Below are positions 1 through 5,384 of a stretch of 5,384 nt of DNA, piece by piece. Below the pieces are notes generated by a model that did no database searches, was not told the DNA's origin, and saw only the letters and a program-made list of their open reading frames with translations. Source of the DNA: Gammaproteobacteria bacterium (GTDB taxonomy: Bacteria > Pseudomonadota > Gammaproteobacteria > Steroidobacterales > Steroidobacteraceae); assembly GCA_030040235.1 (NCBI GenBank), contig JASHUC010000266.1, positions 1 through 5,384 of the forward strand, given 5' to 3'. How positions within the stretch are numbered: position 1 is the stretch's first letter; every line of letters starts with the position of its first letter. Position numbers and translations under genes: made by a program.

Positions 1-2006
1 CTTGCGTCGCGGCCATAGAACTCCGGAACGACCTCCTCCTCGAGCAGCGCGTAAAGGTGCGAGGCCTCCGCCGCGTCCCACGCGGGATCTTCGCCGTGTG
101 TCCTTCCGTCCCCGAGCGCCCAGCCGACCTCGCTCGTGTACGCTTCCGCCCACCAACCGTCCAGCTCCGAGAGATTGAGCCCGCCGTTCACCAGGACCTT
201 CATGCCGCTCGTTCCACAGGCCTCCCACGGACGCCGCGGCGTGTTGATCCACACGTCCACGCCCTGAACCAAGCGCTCCGTGACCAGCATGTCGTAGTCG
301 CTCAGGAAAATGGCGTGCGGCCGGATATGCGGTTGGCGCACGAACTGAACCCACTCCCGAATCAGCGCCTGCCCAGGGGCATCGGCCGGATGGGCCTTGC
401 CCGCGAGGATGAGTTGCACGGGATGGCGCTCGTCCGTGAGCAGGCGCGTGAGCCGGTCGCGATCGTGCAGCAGGAGATTTGGCCGCTTGTAGGTTGCGAA
501 TCTTCGTGCGAAACCGAGCGTCAGTGCATCGGTGCGGAGCACTTGCGTTGCCGCTTCGATCTGAGCGGGGGTCGCCCCGGAGCCACCGAGCTGCCATGCG
601 AGCCGCTCGCGGGCATACGCAACGAGGGCTCGGCGGCCAGCGGCTCGGGCCTGCCAAATCTCGGCATCCGAGACCTTGCTGATGCGCTCCTCGGCGTTTC
701 CAAATGCCTCTCGCCAGCGGTTCTTGCCGCATGCCCGGGTCCAGAGCGCATCCGCCTCCGGTGAATCCCAGCCCGCCGCGTGAACCCCGTTGGTGACGTA
801 TCCGACGGGCACCTCGGCGGCCGGACGGCGGGCGAACAGCGGCAGGAATATATGTCGGCTCACCTCGCCATGGAGGCGGCTCACGGCGTTCACCGCTCCG
901 CTGCCGCGCACGGCGAGATAGGCCATGTTGAAGGGCTCAGCGTCATCGCGCGGATCGCTGCGGCCGAGTGCAAGCAGCTCCGGAAGTGTCAAGCCGAGCT
1001 CGTCGGTTGCGTAATCTCCCAGGTACTGCTCGATGAGGCGCGGCATGAATTGATCAAAGCCCGCGGGGACGGCCGTGTGCGTGGTGAACAGATTGCCGGG
1101 ACGCGTCATGGTGAGCGCGGTCGCGAAAGGCAGTCGGGTCCGCAGCATCCCGGTGCGCGCCCGCTCGAGAATGGCGAGGGCGGCGTGCCCCTCGTTGAGG
1201 TGGCAGACCTCGGGGTCGATGCCGAGTGAGCCCAGTAGCCGCCAGCCGCCGATGCCGAGAACGATCTCCTGCTGCAAGCGCAGCTCCGGCCCGCCGCCGT
1301 AGAGCTCGCTCGTAATGCCACGGTAGGCGGGATAGTTCGCGGTGTCGTTGCTGTCGAGCAAGTACAGGCGCAGCCGCCCCACCTGGGCCTGCCAGGCGCG
1401 AAGCCACAGCGGACCGCCGGGGAACGCCAGCTCGAGTCGCAGCCAGGTGCCATCCGGCTGTCGAAGCGGCGTGAGGGGAAGCTGGTCCGGATCGTTGTAC
1501 GGGTAAAGCGCCTGCTGGCCTCCGTCGAGATCGATCACTTGGCGGAAGTAGCCCCGCTGATAGAGCAGGCCCACGGCGACGACCGGAAGACCGAGATCGC
1601 TCGCCGCCTTGAGCTGATCGCCGGCAACATTGCCCAGGCCGCCGGCATAGATGGGGAGCGCCTCGCTCAGCATGAACTCCATGCTGAAGTAGGCGATCCG
1701 GCTGAGCGCTGCAGCGCCGTGCGTCGTCTCGAACCATGACGGACCCTGCATGCTCTCGCGAGCGGCAGCTGCGAGCTCGGTCACGCGCGCGCGAAACACG
1801 GAATCTGCGAGCATATGCTCCAGATGCCGAGCAGACACGGCCTGCAGGACGGCCCAGGGATTATGGGTGCGCTCCCAGACTCGGGGCTCGAGCTCCCTCC
1901 ACAGCTCATCGCTCCCGTGGCTCCACGACCAGCGAAGATCCAGTGCCAGTTGCTCGAGCAGCGGCAGAGCCATCCGGACGCGCTCACCCGGCGAATCGCT
2001 CATCAT
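1..2006 (-). CDS. glgP: Alpha-glucan (glycogen/maltodextrin) phosphorylase, GT35, C-terminus cut by window edge
   Basis: This enzyme removes glucose units from the non-reducing end of alpha-1,4-glucans using phosphate and pyridoxal phosphate (PLP), giving glucose-1-phosphate in the cytoplasm. The frame is open from ATG 2006 to the window edge, giving 668 complete codons. Family members of this type are roughly 800-860 residues, so about a fifth is missing. Residues about 13-105 look like the DUF3417 N-terminal domain (LALDLRWSWSH near 20-30). The catalytic part follows: SMEF 108-111, GGLGN 122-126, HLNEGH 269-274, FTTHT 307-311, HGEVSR 379-384, NGVH 406-409. RRFATYKR (501-508) matches the phosphate-contacting KRIHEYKR of muscle phosphorylase. 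RPWEACGTSGMK (592-603) ends in the PLP-binding lysine K603. All visible active-site motifs are intact. Two adjacent in-frame ATGs (2006, 2003) follow a GGGGA at 2012-2016, with spacing 5 or 8, so either could be the start. It is last of four co-directional genes, 42 bases after the stress-protein gene. The exact substrate (glycogen or maltodextrin) cannot be read from the sequence. Confidence 0.95.
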   Translation of the reverse strand, partial: MMSDSPGERVRMALPLLEQLALDLRWSWSHGSDELWRELEPRVWERTHNPWAVLQAVSARHLEHMLADSVFRARVTELAAAARESMQGPSWFETTHGAAALSRIAYFSMEFMLSEALPIYAGGLGNVAGDQLKAASDLGLPVVAVGLLYQRGYFRQVIDLDGGQQALYPYNDPDQLPLTPLRQPDGTWLRLELAFPGGPLWLRAWQAQVGRLRLYLLDSNDTANYPAYRGITSELYGGGPELRLQQEIVLGIGGWRLLGSLGIDPEVCHLNEGHAALAILERARTGMLRTRLPFATALTMTRPGNLFTTHTAVPAGFDQFMPRLIEQYLGDYATDELGLTLPELLALGRSDPRDDAEPFNMAYLAVRGSGAVNAVSRLHGEVSRHIFLPLFARRPAAEVPVGYVTNGVHAAGWDSPEADALWTRACGKNRWREAFGNAEERISKVSDAEIWQARAAGRRALVAYARERLAWQLGGSGATPAQIEAATQVLRTDALTLGFARRFATYKRPNLLLHDRDRLTRLLTDERHPVQLILAGKAHPADAPGQALIREWVQFVRQPHIRPHAIFLSDYDMLVTERLVQGVDVWINTPRRPWEACGTSGMKVLVNGGLNLSELDGWWAEAYTSEVGWALGDGRTHGEDPAWDAAEASHLYALLEEEVVPEFYGRDA

Positions 2007-2011
2007 ATGCG

Positions 2012-2016
2012 TCCCC
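2012..2016 (-). promoter_or_regulatory. Probable ribosome-binding site of the glucan phosphorylase gene
   Basis: GGGGA on the minus strand lies 5 bases before ATG 2006 and 8 bases before ATG 2003. It supports a start at this ATG pair and does not separate the two. The rest of the short gap (2007-2048) shows no hairpin that looks like a terminator, which fits read-through from the upstream gene. Confidence 0.5.
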
Positions 2017-2048
2017 GGCAGCGTTTGCGTTCAGGCGAGCGCCAGCCC

Positions 2049-2927
2049 TCATCGCACCGGTGATCGATAGGCGGGCGGCTTCACGAGCAGAATATCCGCA
2101 TCGAGCGTCTCGATCAGCTGGCCCGTGAGGGTGCCGACGAGCGCCGTCGGCGCCTTCCGATGCGTGAGCGCGCCCAGCACCAGAAGATCATACCCGTGTC
2201 TTGCCGCAAACTGCGGGATCGCGCGTGCGGGCTCACCCCCGATGACGAACAGCCCGGAGGATTCAACGTCCGCTTCTCGAGCACGCTCTGCAAGCACCGC
2301 CCGATCGGAGTCGAGCATCTCGGGGCTCGCGTGCTCCAGGGAATGCGCGTAAATCACATCCACAGCGCCGCCGCAATTCGTCGCGAATTGACTGGCGGCA
2401 CGCAGGATCGCGCGCGTGAGCGCCGGGGTCTCCTCACCGGAGATGTCCACCGCCGCCGCGATCGCCGGGGAGCTCTTCCAGGGCGTGCCGCACGTGAGCA
2501 GAAGCGGCGCGGGACAGGTTCGCACGAGATCCCAATCGCCGGCGTCCAGGACACGCCCGGCGCCACGGGCTCCCTCGTCCGTGCCGCGGATCACGAGGTC
2601 CGGCAGGCACTGCCGTACCTTGCGCACGATGGCCTCGTAGCCCGGACTTTCGCAGGCTGCATCCACGCGGACCTTGACGTCGTTGACCGCCAGAGATCGC
2701 CACATTTCCTCGAGGTAGGTACGTGACTCGGCGAGACATGACTCCCGGGCACTCGCAAGCACACTCGAATCGTACTGGTGGCTCTGCACATAGGCGCATT
2801 CTGCATTGTCGATAAAGAGCTCCAGGCGCGCCCCCAGGCAGCGGGCGAGCACGACGGCCTTTGCAACCACCCGCTTCGCATTGCGCTTGCGGTCGAGCGC
2901 AACGAGTATGGATTCGACGCTCCTCAT
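2049..2927 (-). CDS. Tandem universal stress protein, UspE-like
   Basis: The 292-residue protein has two universal stress protein domains, about residues 1-147 and 153-285. The first begins with the typical strand SILVALD (5-11). The linker region holds GDWDLVRTCPAPLLL (130-144), closely resembling the DWxLLRKCPxP region of E. coli UspE, and is followed by a second-domain strand IAAAVD (156-161). The last part of domain 2 has G252-A-L-T255, nine residues, then G265-T266, near the ATP-binding pattern G-x2-G-x9-G-S/T but with Thr for the second Gly. Domain 1 keeps only G115 of this pattern. There is no signal peptide or membrane segment, so it is cytoplasmic. UspE-type proteins are linked to stress survival, motility and aggregation; the role here is inferred. 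I chose ATG 2927 because USP domains start almost at their first strand and AGGA lies 9 bases upstream. An in-frame ATG at 3014 would add 29 Arg-rich residues, leave a 16-base gap to the ligase, and lacks a clear ribosome-binding site. Confidence 0.9.
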   Translation of the reverse strand: MRSVESILVALDRKRNAKRVVAKAVVLARCLGARLELFIDNAECAYVQSHQYDSSVLASARESCLAESRTYLEEMWRSLAVNDVKVRVDAACESPGYEAIVRKVRQCLPDLVIRGTDEGARGAGRVLDAGDWDLVRTCPAPLLLTCGTPWKSSPAIAAAVDISGEETPALTRAILRAASQFATNCGGAVDVIYAHSLEHASPEMLDSDRAVLAERAREADVESSGLFVIGGEPARAIPQFAARHGYDLLVLGALTHRKAPTALVGTLTGQLIETLDADILLVKPPAYRSPVR

Positions 2928-2936
2928 CCCCGTGTG

Positions 2937-2940
2937 TCCT
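2937..2940 (-). promoter_or_regulatory. Probable ribosome-binding site deciding the start of the stress protein
   Basis: AGGA on the minus strand sits 9 bases before ATG 2927. The competing in-frame ATGs at 3014 and 3008 have no purine-rich stretch at a usable distance. This favours the shorter protein, but the motif is short and the support is moderate. Confidence 0.4.
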
Positions 2941-3030
2941 GGCACTTGCGCGATCGGCGACGGCCGCCTCTGGAGCACACAGATACCGCGAATGCCCGCC
3001 CTGCGCATCCGCATTCGTACGGATTGGTTC

Positions 3031-4821
3031 TCATGCCGGGATACCGTGGCCTCGATAAAGATCCTCGATAGAGCCCGCGAAGCGAGCTTCGAGCGCCGGG
3101 CGCTTCGGCTTCAACGTGGGGGTGATGAGGCCCGCTTCGATCGTCCAGGGCTCGATCGTGAGAGACACTGCGCGTGGCCTCGCGTACGAGGGGAAGTCCC
3201 GCACCGCCGCCACAATTCGCGACTGCGCCCACTCGAGCGCGAGCGGCGATCGCAGGCTCGCGGGATCTGCCGCATGCAGCCCGAGCTCTGCGGCCACGGC
3301 CCACCAGCGCGCTCGATTCAACACGCAGATTGCGGCGATGAAGGGCCGTCCTTCGCCCACCACGATGACCTGCTCGAAGGCGCTGTCAGCCAGAATCGCA
3401 GTCTCGAGATCGACAGGGGCGATCTTCTCGCCGGTCGAGGTGACGATGATGTCCTTGAGCCGTCCTTTGACGATGATCCGCCCATCGACCATCCTGGCCT
3501 GATCGCCGGTGTGCAGCCAACCTTGTACGTCTATGATCTCCGCGCTCTCCCTCGAGCGATGCCAGTAGCCGAGCATGACGTTTTGACCACGCACGAGAAG
3601 CTCGTCGTGGTCGCCGATTCGCACCTGCACATCGGGCAAGGGCTTGCCGACGGACTCAGGGTGATTGTCGCTCGGGGTGTTGCAAGTGACGACCGGAGCG
3701 CTCTCAGTGAGGCCGTAGCCCTGCAGCACCGGGACGCCCAGGGCGAGAAACGTTCGCGCGACCTCGAGGGGCATGGGCGCCCCACCGGTGACGGCTGCCC
3801 GTAGCCGGCCGCCGAAGCGCGCACGCACGCGCGCGCCGACCGACCGATCGAGAAGAGGCGCGAGGCAGCGCAAGAGGAACGATGCGCCGACCTCTCCATC
3901 CCGAGCTCGCGTGAAACGCTCCCAACCGGCACGGACCGCAAGCGCAAATAGCGAGCGACTGAGAGAGCGCGATTCCATGGATTCACGGATTCTGGCGTAG
4001 GCTCGCTCATAGATTCGCGGAACGGAGATGAGCACAGTCGGGCGTACGGCAGTGAAGTCCTCCATTAGCTGCGAGGCGGAGCGGGCGAATGCAACGCTCG
4101 CGCCCGCTGCGATCGGCAGGTAGTAGCCGGCGGTCCGCTCGAGGGTATGAGAAAGCGGCAGGAAGGACAGGAAGACGTCGCTTTCGAGGACCGGAATCGC
4201 GGCCATGATGGACTGGATGTTCGACACGACGTTCCGGTGGGAAAGCATCACCCCCTTCGGCCGCCCCGTGGTGCCGGAGGTATAGACGATCGCCGCCAGC
4301 GCGTTGGGATCGGCCACGACATTGCTCGCCCGCGTATCCACGCGCGGAGCCGCAGCGAGCCATTCGTTCAGAGAACGGGCGATCCCGTCTCGGGCGGCGG
4401 CACCTTCGATATAGACGACGCGCCGCAGTTCGGGGAATCGAGCTTGCGACGGCTCGAGCAGCTGCCACCGTGCCGCCGAATCGATGAACAGAAGCGAGGC
4501 GCCGCTGTCGGCGAGCACGTACGCGAGGCTCTCGGGATTGTCGATCACGTGAAGCGGTACGGGCACCAGTCCGAGAGCGAGTGCGGCCTGATCCATGCAG
4601 ACGTGCTCGATACTGTTTGCGACCAGCACGGCGATCCGAGCGCCGGCGGGCAATCCTTCGCCGCCGAGGGCCCGAGTGCACCGATCGACCCGCTGCCCGA
4701 CCTCGGTCCACGAATGGCTCACCCAGCGTTGCAGCGCTCGATCGAACTGGCGATAAGCTTCCCCGTTCGGGGTGAGGCCGATACGGCTCTGCAGGAGCCC
4801 GGACAACGTTTTCGCGTTCAC
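3031..4821 (-). CDS. AMP-forming long-chain acyl-CoA synthetase (FAA1/FadD15-like)
   Basis: This 596-residue enzyme is predicted to activate a fatty acid with ATP to acyl-AMP and then transfer it to CoA, releasing AMP and pyrophosphate. Adenylate-forming motifs appear in order: the phosphate loop YTSGTTGRPKG (180-190), VPRIYERAYARI (267-278, typical of the FAA1-like group), GYGLTESAP (368-376), WLHTGD (435-440, with D440 expected to bind ribose), GRLKD (453-457) and STGEKIAP (462-469). The C-terminal ITPTLKPKR (566-574) supplies the expected catalytic lysine K571. Every key motif is present and the length is normal for the family. There is no clear membrane segment; such enzymes are soluble or peripheral. 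The start codon is GTG, 21 bases after the CBS gene stop, with no good ribosome-binding site, so translational coupling is plausible. Chain-length preference cannot be read from the sequence, and a medium-chain or unusual carboxylic acid substrate remains possible. Confidence 0.9.
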   Translation of the reverse strand: MNAKTLSGLLQSRIGLTPNGEAYRQFDRALQRWVSHSWTEVGQRVDRCTRALGGEGLPAGARIAVLVANSIEHVCMDQAALALGLVPVPLHVIDNPESLAYVLADSGASLLFIDSAARWQLLEPSQARFPELRRVVYIEGAAARDGIARSLNEWLAAAPRVDTRASNVVADPNALAAIVYTSGTTGRPKGVMLSHRNVVSNIQSIMAAIPVLESDVFLSFLPLSHTLERTAGYYLPIAAGASVAFARSASQLMEDFTAVRPTVLISVPRIYERAYARIRESMESRSLSRSLFALAVRAGWERFTRARDGEVGASFLLRCLAPLLDRSVGARVRARFGGRLRAAVTGGAPMPLEVARTFLALGVPVLQGYGLTESAPVVTCNTPSDNHPESVGKPLPDVQVRIGDHDELLVRGQNVMLGYWHRSRESAEIIDVQGWLHTGDQARMVDGRIIVKGRLKDIIVTSTGEKIAPVDLETAILADSAFEQVIVVGEGRPFIAAICVLNRARWWAVAAELGLHAADPASLRSPLALEWAQSRIVAAVRDFPSYARPRAVSLTIEPWTIEAGLITPTLKPKRPALEARFAGSIEDLYRGHGIPA

Positions 4822-4842
4822 TCGCCGAAGGGTGACGCCCGA

Positions 4843-5298
4843 TCAGGGTCGCAATACACCCTCGATCCGCTGCTCGCTGTGCACGGCGCCAGATACGTCA
4901 GCGACCTGACTTGCGACTACATCGAGCACGTCATCCAGGGAAAGCACGCCGGTGAGCATCCCTCGCGACCCGACCACCGGCAGGCGCCGCACGCCCATCC
5001 GACGCATCGTTCGCAGAGCCTGACCGATGGACTCCCCCTCGTCCGCCACCGCCGGTCCCTGGTTCATGAGATCGGCGACGGTCAGGCTCCTGGGATCCGC
5101 CTCGCGGGCGACGACGGAGATCACGATATCGCGATCCGTGAGGACACCGACCGGTCTGCCGTAGGTGGCGAGCGGCTCGGGCTCGACGACGACGAGAAAG
5201 CCGACGTGCCTGTCGCGCATGAGCTTCGCTGCGGCAATGAGCTCCGTTCGGGGAGTCACCGTGACAACCAGACGTTTGCAAACAGTTCTGACGAACAT
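4843..5298 (-). CDS. Stand-alone two-CBS-domain protein
   Basis: The 151-residue protein consists almost entirely of a CBS pair. CBS1 is about residues 6-64 and CBS2 about 75-130. Each ends in the usual strand and helix with the ribose/phosphate-contacting pattern: GVLTDRD (51-57, T54 and D57) and GVLSLDD (117-123, S120 and D123). CBS pairs commonly bind AMP, ATP, S-adenosylmethionine or related ligands. With both T/S-x-x-D patterns kept, adenosine-nucleotide binding is plausible here but unproven. No catalytic, DNA-binding or membrane domain is attached, so it probably acts by binding a partner or as a ligand sensor. ATG 5298 is supported by GAGGG nine bases upstream. The gene heads the visible cluster and is followed after 21 bases by the acyl-CoA synthetase. 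Its target cannot be identified from the sequence; the neighbouring enzymes are candidates only by position. Confidence 0.92.
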   Translation of the reverse strand: MFVRTVCKRLVVTVTPRTELIAAAKLMRDRHVGFLVVVEPEPLATYGRPVGVLTDRDIVISVVAREADPRSLTVADLMNQGPAVADEGESIGQALRTMRRMGVRRLPVVGSRGMLTGVLSLDDVLDVVASQVADVSGAVHSEQRIEGVLRP

Positions 5299-5300
5299 GA

Positions 5301-5314
5301 TTGAGAACCCTCAA
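5301..5314. promoter_or_regulatory. Perfect short dyad TTGAG-N4-CTCAA in the leader of the CBS gene
   Basis: Five-base arms (5301-5305 and 5310-5314) flank the four-base spacer AACC. The geometry equals that of an FNR/ANR box (TTGAT-N4-ATCAA), with the fifth base of each arm changed symmetrically. On the transcript the same bases could form a small hairpin covering the GAGGG ribosome-binding site. A 5-base dyad can arise by chance and the position, just before the start codon, is unusual for an activator site. Confidence 0.22.
5308..5312 (-). promoter_or_regulatory. Ribosome-binding site of the CBS-domain gene
   Basis: GAGGG on the minus strand is 9 bases before ATG 5298. It is the clearest ribosome-binding site in the window and supports this start. 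It lies inside the TTGAG-N4-CTCAA dyad described separately. Confidence 0.6.
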
Positions 5315-5384
5315 AGCCCTGGACGGTTGGATCTTGTTCGAGCGCCGCACGAAGCGCCATACGCACTTTCCGTGCTGCGTGCCG
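5315..5384. other. Upstream region with no supported gene or promoter
   Basis: These bases lie before the CBS gene and its leader dyad. I see no convincing -35/-10 pair. On the minus strand, open frames cross the region, one of which stops at 5313-5311 (TGA) and could be the tail of a gene beyond the window, but the piece is too short to recognise. Whether the operon promoter is here or further upstream cannot be told. Confidence 0.3.

Noticed and set aside
57..764. Plus-strand open frame of 235 codons over the phosphorylase gene
   Set aside because: It lies opposite the conserved phosphate-contact and PLP-lysine motifs of the phosphorylase and shows no recognisable protein features.
1048..1055. 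Palindrome TTGATCAA, considered as a regulator site
   Set aside because: It has no four-base spacer as an FNR box needs, and it lies deep in the phosphorylase coding sequence, where the codons (Phe-Asp-Gln-Phe) explain it.
1054..1737. Minus-strand open frame of 227 codons inside the phosphorylase gene
   Set aside because: It is a shifted frame of the phosphorylase. The true frame reads through the same bases without a stop and carries the GT35 motifs.
2007..2048. Terminator or promoter between the stress-protein and phosphorylase genes
   Set aside because: The 42 bases show no stable stem followed by a T-run and no -35/-10 pair; only the ribosome-binding site is supported.
2806..3804. Plus-strand open frame of 332 codons across the stress-protein and ligase genes
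   Set aside because: It is an Arg-rich, low-order translation with no family motif, crosses two well-supported genes on the other strand, and is explained by GC-rich codon bias.
4147..5304. Long plus-strand open frame (385 codons) antisense to the CBS and ligase genes
   Set aside because: It is codon-aligned with both minus-strand genes, so its stops would require TTA, CTA or TCA codons in them, which are rare in GC-rich genes. The encoded protein has no recognisable domain, while the minus strand has clear family motifs.
5299..5384. Possible tail of an upstream protein, including the stretch MALRAALEQDPTVQG, faintly like a BON domain
   Set aside because: Only about 30 codons are visible before the CBS start, the frame then runs into the CBS gene, and the similarity is too weak to support a call.

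Overview
The window is GC-rich bacterial DNA. All four genes supported here lie on the minus strand, so transcription runs from high to low coordinates. In transcription order they encode: (1) a stand-alone two-CBS-domain protein (5298-4843); (2) an AMP-forming long-chain acyl-CoA synthetase of the FAA1/FadD15 type (4821-3031); (3) a tandem-domain universal stress protein resembling UspE (2927-2049, with a possible longer start at 3014); and (4) an alpha-glucan phosphorylase of the DUF3417-containing GT35 branch (2006 to position 1). The phosphorylase runs off the window edge, so its C-terminus is missing.

The gaps are 21, 103 (16 if the longer start of the stress protein is used) and 42 bases. 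No convincing terminator or promoter is visible between the genes, so a single operon is the simplest reading. Transcription probably starts beyond position 5384, or within the last 86 bases, where I see no convincing promoter. No RNA genes, CRISPR array, insertion sequence or long repeat was found.

The organism is most likely a proteobacterium. The stress protein carries the DWxLxRxCPxP signature between its two domains that is familiar from gammaproteobacterial UspE, and the GC-rich codon use is compatible with this. This assignment is inference and not firm.

As a working model, the operon couples energy sensing and stress survival to use of stored carbon. The phosphorylase releases glucose-1-phosphate from glycogen without spending ATP, the ligase activates fatty acids while producing AMP, the CBS protein is a candidate adenylate sensor, and the UspE-like protein is a candidate stress or hypoxia factor. 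Each gene belongs to a well-known family. I do not see a clearly undescribed system. The points that deserve attention are the gene combination, a perfect TTGAG-N4-CTCAA dyad overlapping the ribosome-binding site of the first gene, and the asymmetric nucleotide-binding motifs of the stress protein.
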